A DNA stretch of 64,000 bases from Rhizophagus irregularis (taxonomy: Eukaryota; Glomeromycota; Glomeromycetes; Glomerales; Glomeraceae). The first letter of the stretch is position 1. Each line of letters opens with the position of its first letter. Positions 34,191-46,265 of the stretch are shown piece after piece. The position numbers were made by a program, and so were the translations under genes. The notes under the pieces are model-generated. The model was not told the origin of the DNA and did not search any database. It saw only the letters and a list, made by a program, of their open reading frames with translations. The DNA lies in contig NC_089454.1 in the NCBI RefSeq assembly GCF_026210795.1, positions 1 to 64,000 on the forward strand, written 5' to 3'.

Positions 34191-35798
34191 GACTCAGCGT
34201 CTCACTCAACAATTACTGTATTACATAGCTAAAATTTTGTAATTTTTGAGTAGGAGATTTTTGTGCATTAATAACCAAATGAGATAAACTATATATAATC
34301 ATGAGATTTTAACATGTAAACAATCTTTTTAAATACCTTTTATTATAGTCTTGAACAAATTAAGACTAGATGAATCGTTTGAAAAAATGTCTTATATCAT
34401 GAGCGACAGATTTATTTATTTTATCCTTGCAGATCTTATATAATTGTTATTTTAGTCAAAGACCATCAAATAACTGAGTTATAGTTCGGTCATTAGGATT
34501 ACTGCGGTGACAAATAGGAATTAAATCCTGCATATTCCTAATTGACTGAACAATAACTCATATTATTAGGCATTTACTAATTGGTAATTTATGTTAGTAC
34601 AACCAGTTACTAGGTTGTATAAAAAATACCTATTACATAAGCCTGATAAAACAGTTACTCGGCACTACGTGACCTCATAACTGTGGCACTGTCGTGCCTT
34701 ACATGTATTTGCAATAAGAATATGATCAGTGAAATTTACTGAGCTGCGCTCAGTAAATCCCACCAATCATATTGCTTATTGCAAATACAACAGTTATTCG
34801 CGCTAAAGAACTATTAATTACTACGTATTTAGATAGTTTAATTATAAAAATTGCACTTATGATAGTATATTATTATTACTATTACCAAATAAAGAATGTC
34901 GCTTTAGATTATTATTTGAGTTTTAAATCATCTAATAATATATAAATTTAAAATTATATATTAAAGTACATAAATCGATAAATAAATCATACATATACGC
35001 TCAAAAATCATAAGATTGTGTGAACCGATTCATAGAGTTCTAACAGTACTAATCCAACCTTAATCTTTTTAAAATCTTCATTGAATACATCATCTAATTT
35101 TTTCGATAAATTGTTAACTTACGCTGTTTGAATTGGAAATTTGAATTCGATTATCGATTTCGTAAGATGATAAAGCCAAATTCTAGTTTCTAAATGATCA
35201 GCGGTTTAAAAAAAATGTTCAGAATGTCTATACGTTAAATTTATGAAAAAAAATCTCATATAAAAGCGAAAAAAAAATTTTTTTGTTTTAACATTTTTAG
35301 TTAGTCAGTTATCTCATTGTTAACCTTTTATTAGAAATAAATAAAGCCACTAATACCAAATTAAAGAAATTTACTATCATACGATATTTACGATAAACAA
35401 AGCAAGATAATGAACAATCCATGCCCATTTCCATTTATACGATCTGAAAAAATATCTTTTTACTTATAACCTAATATAATGCTTTTATCAATTAATTTAG
35501 AATATCAAATATAAACAATATTATGCCGTTACTCTATTGTATTTGTAATAAAGAGATTATGTGTATTCAGTTATATGTTCCATTATAAGTATAACTCATA
35601 AATAAATATAAAGTCCTATTCTCTTTTACCTAATGAACATAAATACCATTTAGATATCTCTTTATTAAACTAATAAAATATTGAAATCTCCCTAAAAATA
35701 TTTGTCCTGTTCTAAATTTATGAACTTACAAGGGAATAATACTGTACATGTCAACCAATTTCATATTTACCATAATTGAAGTTTAGTTATTAGTAAAA
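34191..35798. other. Gene-free AT-rich stretch with hairpins
   Basis: No gene is recognised. It holds the strong hairpin at 34704-34789. A block at about 34478-34555 (GTCATTAGGATTACTGCGGT) is related, in inverted form, to a block at about 37255-37300, so a dispersed element is likely. Confidence 0.5.
34704..34789. repeat. 86-bp foldback hairpin
   Basis: TGTATTTGCAATAAG.AATATGAT on the left pairs with ATCATATTGCTTATTGCAAA on the right; the inner arms GTGAAATTTACTGAGC and TCAGTAAATCCCAC pair with two G-T type mismatches around a 4-5 base loop. Could be a foldback MITE or a structured RNA; nothing decides between them. Confidence 0.6.
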
Positions 35799-36728
35799 TG
35801 ACAACTTTGCAAGATTTAATACGCATATTAGAAGATTCTGTGCCCAATATGTATTAGGCTACATACCAGTCATTGTAATAATAGGAACAGCCCCGGATAA
35901 TCATGGTCTGGGAAATAAGCTATTATGGATTATAAGGTGTCTCGGCTGCCTATTTATGGGATTGTTTTATGTTTTAAACGTAAAAGACGACCCAATATCG
36001 GCGACTACATATTGGCTTAATTCAGATCGATTTAAGGAAGATGGAAAACCGATTTCATTTAGACCTTTTGGGCATCATGCTAAAGAAATAAATTTATCCG
36101 ACCAAGATTCACAAGTTATTCAATCACTTGAGGAGTGCATCGCAGAAGCAAGTCCTCTCGATCAGCTCTTATTCCTGGTTTCTGCCTATTATGTATTTGT
36201 AGGTATTTTTGCGGGTCTAACCAAGGCAATGCATCTAGCGCATTGCACCGAAGAGGATTGGCCTTATCTTCTATTATCATTAAGCTGGACCCTGCCAGTG
36301 GTCTATAAAAGGGTCTTTAGGGGAGAATGGTAGTTAGAGACCCTAGAGAAAGGTTAGAAAAATTAGAAAAGGATCCCAATGATGCCAGTATATTTGTGGT
36401 CACTTTTATCTTATTCTCATTAATAATTCCTTGGATAACAGTGCCACTTGCTTATTTCAGTCGTCTGATCAGATTTGGCTGCAGAAGCAAATATATCTCT
36501 GTCTTGTGCTCTATCTGGACAGTTAACAGTACTGTCGCATTTATTTCCCATGTTTTAGGAGAAAAATCTGTGTATAGCTGACGTATTCTTAGCATTTGGT
36601 TTTACTTTTCTGGTATTATAGTAGCAATCCTTTTGCTACTATTAGCATTATTAATTTGTACACGATCATGGTGGGTAGATTTATTCGGAGAGTCTTGTAA
36701 TTTAACATGTTCAAGTCAAGATTATTAG
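35799..36728 (+). pseudogene. Multi-span membrane protein of unknown function (frameshifted)
   Basis: A good coding texture runs from about 35820 to the TAG at 36726-36728, but in broken frames. A possible start is ATG 35799 (MTTLQDLIRILEDSVPN), which hits a stop. The main frame gives YIPVIVIIGTAP, LLWIIRCLGCLFMGLFYVLN, VKDDPISATTYWLNSDRFKE, and LLFLVSAYYVFVGIFAGLTK. It ends at 36333 and continues one base out of frame as VRDPRERLEKLEKDPNDASI, then IFVVTFILFSLIIPWITVPL, and after an in-frame TGA near 36579 WFYFSGIIVAILLLLLALLI. I count five or six hydrophobic segments. No family is recognised. One or two frameshifts and one stop indicate a pseudogene, unless an intron was missed at the 5' end. 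Confidence 0.5.
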
Positions 36729-37897
36729 CATATATAATAATTTAGCTATTATTTAGCTTATTTGTATTTTTTAATCTTAGTATGATTATAAACTATTATA
36801 TGGTTTGAAATAGTAGTTAATGATTAATAACTATTTCGCACTAACGAAATGTAACAGTATCTTGAAATAATGAAATATTCAAGATCTTACTATATAATTT
36901 GACAATGTTTAGGACTTTTAAGTATTCCACAAATTATTTTAAATAATCTACAGAATAAAATATCTAAATAATATAATTAACGGGAGTTTAATTTAGTCGA
37001 ATGAAATGAAATAAAACTCCCTTTGCCACCATCAAATAAATTGATATCTTTTTTTTTTTTAATGGAGAGCAAAATTGTTTTGATGATTTCGATTTATTTT
37101 ATGTAGTAATAACAAGAAATGCCTAAATCTGAAAATGAAACAAATTATTCCATAGAATTTCCAGTATTTAAGCAAGAATATCTACGGTTAATATCTAGTA
37201 GCTTAAAATATTGATGCTCATTCTGGAATGGTTTACTACATCATTATTAGTAGCGTTAATTCCTATTGGTCACTGCAGTATTCCTAAATGACCGATGCAA
37301 ATGGCCGAATATAAAATAAAATACGTTTAAAAAATCTTCGGGATTTGAGTCAGGATTTTATGCTGTTGGGATTTTGATCTATCGGGATATTTCAATATTG
37401 GATGTTTCATAAAAATATCGATCATTAAAATCCCACATATTCCTAATCGACTGGCATATTGTGAAGTTTTTGAGCTTGTGATATCACAAAAAGAATAGAA
37501 ACAAATAGATGTTCAAGTTGCCGGAATATTCTTCGTGATGAGTAACGCCCAAAGCAAAAAAAGAGCTAAAGAAAAGATAAATAGGAATTTATAAATATGC
37601 AATATAATTTTATTAAATTTCTACTGACTTAATAATTATATTTATTTTGCGATAATAATGTTTGAATAATTATGTTAATTGGATCAAAAAAATTTATTAT
37701 TTCAACGTATGGGCCGATATGACTCATTGCATACATAGTAATGGGGAATCAAATACTATTAAATTATCACATGCAAACGAACATATCCGCCGATATGATT
37801 ATAGAATAAATGTGACAAATCACATTATTTATAATGGCTTCACGGGTTATTGCATTATGTTACGCAAAGATTCTCCCATACGAAAATTTTATTTTCA
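36729..37897. other. Gene-free stretch before the PAW-BTB pseudogene
   Basis: AT-rich. A short hairpin GGGAGTTTAATTT..AAATAAAACTCCC lies at about 36982-37022. The ORF at 37662-37901 (NVTNHIIYNGFTG) has some coding texture and may belong to the 5' part of the downstream gene, but I cannot join it with confidence. Confidence 0.4.
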
Positions 37898-40010
37898 ATG
37901 AATTTAAATCAATTTAAAGAGACAATCTGTCCTTCATCACAAGATGAAGAAATAGCTATTTCCATTATAAAAGATTCTTCTTCAGAATTAATTGTCGAAA
38001 ATTCATTTACATACGGTTTATTTAATGACAAATATCCACTTCATTTAATAAGGTTGAATAATGTTTCAGAAAATTTTTCGATTTTTAAAAATAGAATTTC
38101 TTACAATACTACAAATGATTCTTATTATGAAAATGGGATTACAAAAAATAAATATCTCGAATTTTGGGATAAAGGTGCTTTAGAATACGATAATATTATT
38201 TATGTACCTGCCTATGGACATAATAGGTAATTAATTGCAAAAAAAATTCTAAAAAAAAAAATAATAATAATAACTAACTTTTTTTATTTTATTTTAGAGT
38301 ATTTTTATCTAGCTTTAATTCAAATAAATTAGGTTATATTATATGGAAATTTGATTATAATGATCCTTATAAACAACAGCAATCTTTTCTTTAATATTCA
38401 AATCAGATTATATATTATTTGACTCCGCCACCGTTGAGCGCCTTTATTAAAAAATAAAAACTTGAACAATAACATTAATAATTCGGAATTAGGTTGGAAA
38501 AAACTTCCTGCATTTTCAGGAGAATTAAATTTAAGTGATATGGTTAAAGGAGAATGTTAAAAGTTGTATTATCAAATAGGGTGGCTCGAATATTTAATCA
38601 AAAGATGCATGAATATGGAGTTTTAAGGGATACTAAAGGAACATTTGGATTGGATGTTTGTATTGAATTAATTCAACGACAAAAAAGCTTTAGTAATTTA
38701 TTAGAAGATAATATGAGATTAAAAGTAGATGAAAGCATTAAAAAAGATATTGTTACTGGATTATTCAATAATAAATATAAATTCAATATATTACCAAATG
38801 AAAAGAAGAAAAATTTATTCAATCATAGAATTTCATATAATACAAGAACCGATGCTTATTATGAAAATGGAATTACGACTAATAAATATTTAAAAAAGTA
38901 GAATCGTGGAGCCTTGGAATTTTATAATATCACTTATAATGTTGAATATAATTGGAGAAAGTAAGTACAAATTAATTATAATAAATTATATTAATTTAAT
39001 GTATTAATAATATTATTTTAGATTATATTTAGCTAGGGAAAAAGAAAAAGACGTATATGATGAAACTGATGAAAATGAAGAAGATGGGAATCATTCAAGT
39101 TCGGGATATATAAAATGGAAGTTTGATTACAGACCCGGAAATTTTATTATTAAAACATTATCAATGAAATTAACTCAAGATACGTGGCATGATGATGCAG
39201 AAATTAAAATATCAATAATTCCATTAGCAACGAGACAAAATGAAGCGTCGCTAAATTGGAATCCAGTTTCATGTGATTTTATTTCTGGGTTATCATTATA
39301 TTGGGTTTATAAAAAATCAGATTCAATATTGGATCTTTCATCATTTGTTAAAGGCGAATATGGTTTTATTTTAAGAATTCAATTATTAGGAAATAGTGAT
39401 TGGGTAACTTGGGATAAATCTCAAATATTTAGACAAGAGATGGATAGATTAGGACCTTTGATGATGATGAAAATTTTGGGATGGATATAAAAGTTACACT
39501 TGAACCCGATATTATATGTGAAGAATTATCTAAATATGGATTTAACAAAAATGAAATAATTTCAAATGATCAAAATACAAGTGATTTTATAATTAAATTA
39601 AAAGATTCAATTTTTGAAGATAAAGAAGTAGTTTATCATGTTCATAAATCTATCTTAAATTATTATTCAGAATATTTTAAGGGATTATTTAGTTCACAAA
39701 TGATTGAAACAACAGATAGAATATTAACCCTCTCAGAAATTTCTACTAACTCATTTGAAAATATTCTTAACTTTATGTATACAGGACGAGTTAAAGATGT
39801 TTTGACCGATTTGGAAGAATGGATAGATTTACTTTATGGATCTTCAAGATTTATAATTCCATTTTTAATTTAAAAGTGCGAAAAATCCATTTCAAAGTAT
39901 GTTAATAATGATAATGTAGAAGAAATTACAAAGATTGTGGTGCAGAACAATTACTTAGATATTGTCAAAAGTTGGAAAGTAAAAATAGGGATGCTTTATA
40001 TCTATTAGAT
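37898..40010 (+). pseudogene. Tandem PAW-like domains followed by a BTB domain (broken gene)
   Basis: Two homologous units of about 190 residues precede a BTB domain. Unit 1 (37990-38670): NRISYNTTNDSYYENGITKN, GYIIWKFDY, LGWKKLPAFSGELNLSDMVK, then an IFNQKMHEYG-like end. Unit 2 (38740-39500): HRISYNTRTDAYYENGITTN, NWRKLYLAREKE, GYIKWKFDYRPG, WDKSQIFRQEMD. This pattern matches the PAW domain at the C-terminus of peptide:N-glycanase, which binds high-mannose glycans. Both units have an intron at the same place and phase (38227-38297 and 38961-39021). BTB follows: SDFIIKLKDS, VYHVHKSILNYYSEYFKGLF, ILNFMYTGRV, and a BACK-like start to about 40010. Stops at 38392, 38899 and 39871 and a frameshift near 39450 break it. 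BTB proteins often serve as ubiquitin-ligase adaptors. Domain names are by eye. Confidence 0.62.
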
Positions 40011-43000
40011 ATATAACTTATATATATAATTCACCTAAAACTAACTTATATTTTTTCATATTTAATCTCATCTTTTTCATTTTTCAACTTCACAAAATTT
40101 GAGTAAGAAGCAAGGTATAATAATTAATCTAATCTTTAATTTAATTTATATTTTTAAGATTGTTAGTATTAAATAAATAAAGCAGTTTATTAAGAAAAAT
40201 ACAATCAAAATATTAAATTTTATTATATTATTTTCAATATATTTCTTTTCTTTTTTGTATTTTTATATAATTTAAGTAAATTTATAATTTATTTAAAATT
40301 TTCTTTTTATTTATACTTACATTAATTAGTTACATTTATTTGCAATTCAGATAATATTCTAATACTTTAAATTTTAAAATTATAATTTCAATTTGTTATA
40401 TAAATTATTATTATTAAATAAAAGTTAAATGGAATAAAACTACCTATAAAATTTAATAAATTCCTCTTATTAAAATAAATTCAATAGTATAAATTTTATT
40501 AAACTTGAATTATTAACTAAAAAACAGAAATATATAATTTAAATTTTTGAAATTTTATATGATTAGTAAATAAATTTCAAATATAATTTATATATAAATT
40601 ATTTAGAATTTTACTTAAAAAATAGTCAACCTTCTTTATAGATATCTTCCATATAAAAACAACTTTTCTTTTTAAGACATACATATTTTAGTTCTAATTT
40701 TTTTTATATATAAAACACTTTTTTTATAATCATTTTATTAATTATAAGCATAATCACATCAATCATCAGTTTCATATTATAATATTAAAATATATATATA
40801 ATTTTTCTTATATAAGTATACAAATTACACAATTTAATAAAATAACTAATAAAGTACTTGTTATACAGTTTGTATTCTGAATTTAATGGTAAAGAAAGTT
40901 CAATAATTAAATAATTTAAATATATCTTATATTATAACTTTTTTTACAAATTTTTATATATGAAAATACTGAATTAATATCTTTACCAATTAGTACATCT
41001 CATTCTAATTATATTATTGAATAGTTTTAAAAAGTGTAATTATAAAAGGAATTAACTGTACAGTATATATTAAATTACTATTAAATTACTTAAACATAAA
41101 GAATTACAAATTAAAACAATACTAGTACTAAATAATATTACTAAATAATCTATTTAAATCAGTGGATATATCTAGGAAGAAAGCCTAATATAAAGAATAT
41201 GTGTAATAAAGCAAAAAACTTTATAGCATAAAAATTCAAAGAAAATACTATTACTGATATATCAAGTCAAAAACTCAGGTAAAATATAGCTTATACTCAT
41301 AAATTAACCAAAACTGAAATTACCAGCTTCTAGTTAATAAATACCTTTTACACTGGTTGATAAAAATAAATTCTTTAAGTAACTATATTATTAGAGTTAA
41401 TAAACTATCTAAGAGTAAACTAAAAAAGAACTTTTTAGTATTATGCAATTTTTAAAAAAATATTTACCTTATTTTAAATGATCTTTCCAATTAAACTAAT
41501 CTGCAATAAAAAATTTATGATGTGCCATCTTGACTTTATCTGTCCAAAAATTGATCACTAAAATCTATACTCTTCTTAAATTATATTCAACTTTCTTAAA
41601 AAAAAAAATGATTAGCAAATTACTTAATATTGATCAATTTTAGAATACTCCCTTACCTTTCAGAAAAACTCTAAAACAGAAGATAAAAAAAATGAGAAAA
41701 ATTTACTAAAAATCTAAAAAAAAGACATAAACTTTAGAAAAACTAATCCAAAGGAGTAAAAACCTAAATAAAGAGGAAAACTTCACCAAACTATCATTAG
41801 GAATAACATTTTATTATTAAGAAAATGAATTTTTTCTACTTGACAAAATAGAAATACCTTCCTTCCAGCTTGGAATCTTCAATTTTATAAATAAAATCAC
41901 TTAAAAAATATGAATAAGTACCACTGGACCCAATAAAGACAAGTAGTAAATATCAAGTTAGTATTTTAATCAAGTATTTGTTAGCTTAACTTTAAATAAA
42001 TGTATTTTAAAATAAGTGAAATATTATTTCTATGATAAAAAATGAGAAAAAGGAAATTAATAGTTAATATTAATGAAAATATTTATAATAAAATTTTTGA
42101 TTAATTTAATAAAAATATTAATAAAAAATTTTCAAAATGGTAATAATAGGAATTTTAACATTTAAAATAAAATTAAGGGACAAATCGCCACTTAACTAAA
42201 GAATTTTAATAATGCTGATTTATGCAAATTATCACTAAAAATAGCTAATACTCTTTTTTTATCAGATTGTTATATCATTATGTAATATGATATATAAATT
42301 TTAAAGATGGTAATTAATAGTGACTTTTCTATGTAGGAACGCAAAATTCTGATGGTAAATTTCCTATTAACTCAAATATTGGATGAAAAATTTTTAAATA
42401 TTTTTCACTATAACTAAGCTATATTTAGTTTTTTATTTAATTTTTAATCTTTATTTAGCTTTATTTGAATTTATTTAATATTCACATGCTTTATTAAACT
42501 TGTACAGTTCTTACTAAAACTATATATATATATCTATAGTGCAAGTTTATAAAATATTTTTTTTGGATATGAAAGTTATTGTATACTGTTTTTTTTTACT
42601 TATTGGAAAAAAATTTATAGTAAAGAACATGCATTGTATATAACAGAATTCTAATATTGCAGAAGGAGGATGGTATATATAACTTAACAAATAGAAAAAT
42701 CTTGAAATATGATGAACAATGGTCAATAGCATTAGAAAAGCAAGACAATATATAAATTAATTCATTAGAGAAGGAAATAGGGTATTATGAAAGGTATAAA
42801 ATATACAAATTTAACATAATCTTGTTTTTTTTTTATTTAAAGGGTAGTAAAAGCATATACTGAAGCCTTATGATACTATATAATTCAATAGTTATTATTG
42901 AAGGATACAGGTGAACTTTATAAGGTGATGGTAGGATATAGGAGCAATCTTATAGATGGAGAACTGGTTTGGAGTTTTAATAAATTAATTATATAACAGT

Positions 43001-43370
43001 TATTCTACTCTCTTACATATAATTAATAAACTCACAAATTGCACTACCTTACAAAAAAAAAAATTGGAATATATTTAATATAACTATATATAAAAAAGTG
43101 GCTCATATACAGACTTATTTGGCACAAATTTAGATATAAAAATGGTATAAATCTATGTACAAAAATAGATTAAAGCTGGACTATAACTTGATTAAACTTA
43201 AAATAAATACAATACAAATTTTATGCCAAATGGGCTCACTATATAGTACATAACTTATGGATATAAAATTTGGTACAAATTGATGCAAAACTTTTTATTG
43301 GGCAGTAAATAATATAGAATAAATTTATTTTTTTAAAGTAGACTAATCAATAAAAGTTTATGCAACTATA
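40011..43370. other. Long AT-rich gene-free stretch
   Basis: About 3.3 kb of very AT-rich sequence with no credible ORF. At about 43075-43260, GTGGCTCATATACAG..GGGCTCACTATATAG with TTTGGCACAAATTT against CAAATTTTATGCCAAA may be a decayed inverted-repeat element. Otherwise nothing is seen. Confidence 0.6.
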
Positions 43371-43372
43371 TA

Positions 43373-44330
43373 CAGTTAGCTCTCAATATAACGAAGTTGG
43401 TAGTTTGGCCAATCAGGCCTTCATTATAAGAAAATTCATTAATAAAATATAGCGAATTTTGATATAATGAGAAGGGTATTGCTAAATATCACCAGTGATG
43501 ATCGTCACCACATGTAAAATATTTTTTGAATTTTCAAAAATTTTTGACTGAGATATTATTCTAATTATAATATAAATATTATTACTATATGTAAATTTAT
43601 GGGTAGAACAAGTTTGCCTTAGATTATAAAGGCTGTTGTTTAGATAGTTTTTGAGAAAAATAGGAAAGTTTGATTTTATAAGTAAAATACAATTTTTTGG
43701 TTTAAAAAAAGATTTTTTTTAGTCAAATTTTCAAAATTTTAGTGTGATTAGTATCTACTCAGGTTTGTTTTACACATTTATTATTTAAATTGAAATTTTT
43801 GAAAAAAAATTTATGATATGTTTTTTAACTCTGGCCAAAATTATAATTTTCGGCCAGAATTAAGTGGTGTGGTGACGATCACCACTGGTGATATTTAGCA
43901 ATACCCTAATGAGAAAATCTGGTATATGAAGCTTATGATTATGTACAACGTATATTACACAAAATATCATCATTGTATTTATAAAAGTTCGTTATAAAAA
44001 GAAATTCGGTATAAAAAGAGTCATTTTATTATGTACAGTTTATAGACTTCCTTCGTTAAACGGTATACAGCATTTAATTAGTAATATTCGTTATAGCAAA
44101 TTTTTTTCATATGTTAAAATTGGTACAACACTAAAGATTCGTTATACCAAATAATTCGTTTTATCACCTGGCTACTAATTGGTATTTAGGATTTTTTCCG
44201 CCATTTATAAACTGGCGGACCAATTAATCTAGTAGTATTTAAATGGGTTATCATCCAACCCATTTATATACTAAACTAGATCAGTAAATAACTAATACAT
44301 ATCAAAATTCGTTATAACGAGAGACGACTG
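43373..44330. mobile_element. 958-bp pogo/mariner-like element with nested MITE
   Basis: The left end CAGTTAGCTCTCAATATAAC and the reverse complement of the right end, CAGTCGTCTCTCGTTATAAC, are inverted repeats with TA on both sides. Internal TTCGTTATA motifs repeat many times. No transposase frame. Ends of this kind (CAGTCG..CGTTATAACGAA) are typical of pogo-like elements. Confidence 0.82.
43474..43906. mobile_element. 433-bp MITE with 9-bp target duplication
   Basis: The ends GGGTATTGCTAAATATCACC are identical as inverted repeats, and the match continues to about 38 bp with one change. TAATGAGAA is duplicated exactly on both sides. A 9-bp duplication fits Mutator-like elements. It contains a GGCCAAAATTATAATTTTCG hairpin (43833-43853). 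Confidence 0.9.
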
Positions 44331-45630
44331 TAAAGAATTTTGTCCGTTATTTCTGTAAAAACCCGTAAGAATGAGCCTTTTATGGATCCATTCACGGAAA
44401 ATGTAATTATTCAATAAATTCCATGATATAAGGTTACTAATTCCGGAAATATGAGCCCTTTACAGAAAAAATATGGAATTTTTATAGGGAAAAATAAAAA
44501 TGAGATGTAGGTTAATTTTGAAAAAACAATTTGAAAAAACAATTAATACTTGTCATTTTTTTATAAGTATCCCATATGGAATTATGTAAATTATATGTTG
44601 GTTTTATCTGTTATGGAGTTTTTTTTAGAATAAAATGGTATATAACTATACTTATGAGCAATGTTGTCATGGGACCGGACAGTTGGTCCATGTCCGCTAC
44701 AGTATAATTTCATGTCCGGGACATTATTGCCAGCCGTTTTTCTTGTTTATTCCAGTCAAAAGTTTTTTAAGGTTGGGTTAACAGCTTGTCTGTATCCGGA
44801 CTATAGACGCAGACATGGATTATTTGACACAAAAAAAATCGCCGGACATACAATGTCCCGTGTACAACACTGCTTTATTTTGTATCCTAATTACTAAAAT
44901 TCACAAAATTATTGGCAGATGTAGGTAATTGGTTATTTGATGAGATTTACGTGAAGTGTATTATCAGGTAAGGTAGCTTTATGAAATCTGAAATGAACTA
45001 GAGATTTATTGGTGGTAACGATTTCATGAACCTTTTCACAAAAATGTATTTAATTTTTTACTTGTAAAATTATTTACTAAAAATAACAACATTAATGTAC
45101 GTAAGATTTTTAACAAAGTCTTGGCAAATTTTTACGCACATCAATGCAAGCATTAGATCAGCAATTGAAATTTTCTTCGTTAGTGCAAGAAAATGAATAT
45201 CAATATCTATTTTTATTTTTGGAAACAAATTATTTTATATAATTGTATTATTTTTCCTTCTTTTTCTGTATTATAATTTGGTGGGGGGGAATAATTTAAA
45301 ACAATTATGATATTTAAACATATTAAGATTTTCGGAAGTTTTCGGTAAAATAGGAAATAATCGGTACATCAAATTTGAGGGGCGCTTTAAACATATGTGA
45401 ACATATGTGTTTAAATTATTTTAAAATTTCCAAAAATAGAGGGGGGGGAAGTTAAACTAAAAATTAATTTGGAATGGCCTTAAATTCAGATATAAAATTA
45501 GAACATACAAATCATATACTCAGAGATCTTAATTCGTCAATGTATACACTATTTAACTAAATATAGATGACATACGGATCAACAAAAAAAGGTCTTGTCC
45601 AAAAATATTCTAATTCCTTTTGACAGTAAT
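44331..45630. other. Gene-free stretch with a possible MITE at 44656-44872
   Basis: At 44656 CAATGTTGTCATGGGACC and, in reverse complement at 44872, CAGTGTTGTACACGGGAC form imperfect inverted ends about 217 bp apart with several GTCCGG motifs between. No clean target duplication is seen. The 78-codon ORF here (44661) overlaps this structure and is not accepted. The rest is AT-rich. Confidence 0.45.
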
Positions 45631-45634
45631 TCTC

Positions 45635-45642
45635 TATATAAA
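45635..45642 (+). promoter_or_regulatory. TATA-like motif of the secreted protein gene
   Basis: TATATAAA lies about 105 bp before ATG 45747 and is followed by ACTTCCTCG, much as at the Crinkler-like gene where TATATAAAG precedes AGTTTCCTC. Confidence 0.5.
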
Positions 45643-45746
45643 CTTCCTCGAAAATTCGAAAAAAAGGAATTAAAGCTAATCTTATTATTTAAAATTTATT
45701 TAAATAAAATTAATTCAATTCCGCTTTAATCAATTCATTAATACAA

Positions 45747-46265
45747 ATGGCTAAATTATCCACACTTATTATTATTCTTGCGATCGTTGCATCTGCCCAT
45801 GCCGCCGCTGTATGGTTAAGGCGCGCAACACCTCAAACCGTAACGGTGGAAAGTGAAGAAGTATTCTGCTCGTTCCTTCCAAAAACGCCTGGGGAAGAAA
45901 TCGGGGATAGTGAAGACGATGCTATACCATTTTGCACTGAGGCTAACCCTGCCAATGCACCTGGAGCCAAAAAATTTCCCAACGGTTTCATTAAGTCTGC
46001 TAACTTTGCTAAAGGAAAAGGGTTTGTTCAAATAACCGGTACCATTGACAGAACTAAGTACAATTTGAAAGAAAGTGATGGAGGCGGTCAATATGATACT
46101 AAAGCACCTTCTGGTGCAGTATGCAAAGGATTTAAAAATTTCGTGAACTTGGTTGAACCTGATATTAACACATTCTGCATTCGCTGCTGCACTGACACCA
46201 AAAAGTGCAATACCGGAAAGAGTACTGAAGGTTGCGCTGTTGTCGTCCCTGGTGATTACAGTTAA
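45747..46265 (+). CDS. Small secreted cysteine-rich protein (172 aa)
   Basis: An intact intronless ORF starting at MAKLSTLIIILAIVASAHA, a clear signal peptide with a cleavage site after about residue 19. The mature part has eight cysteines (41, 63, 126, 144, 147, 148, 154, 163), enough for four disulfides, with FCIRCCTDTKKC in the C-terminal half and GCAVVVPGDYS at the end. Other visible motifs are DSEDDAIPFCT, APGAKKFPNGFIKSANF and GGGQYDTKAP. I believe similar secreted proteins of unknown function occur widely in Mucoromycota and other fungi, so it need not be lineage specific; that is from memory. It could be a cell-wall or apoplastic protein, or an effector. Codon use is less AT-biased than its surroundings, which supports a real, expressed gene. 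Confidence 0.88.
   Translation: MAKLSTLIIILAIVASAHAAAVWLRRATPQTVTVESEEVFCSFLPKTPGEEIGDSEDDAIPFCTEANPANAPGAKKFPNGFIKSANFAKGKGFVQITGTIDRTKYNLKESDGGGQYDTKAPSGAVCKGFKNFVNLVEPDINTFCIRCCTDTKKCNTGKSTEGCAVVVPGDYS

Noticed and set aside
44661-44897. 78-codon ORF
   Set aside because: It coincides with an inverted-repeat structure with GTCCGG motifs and has no recognisable protein features.
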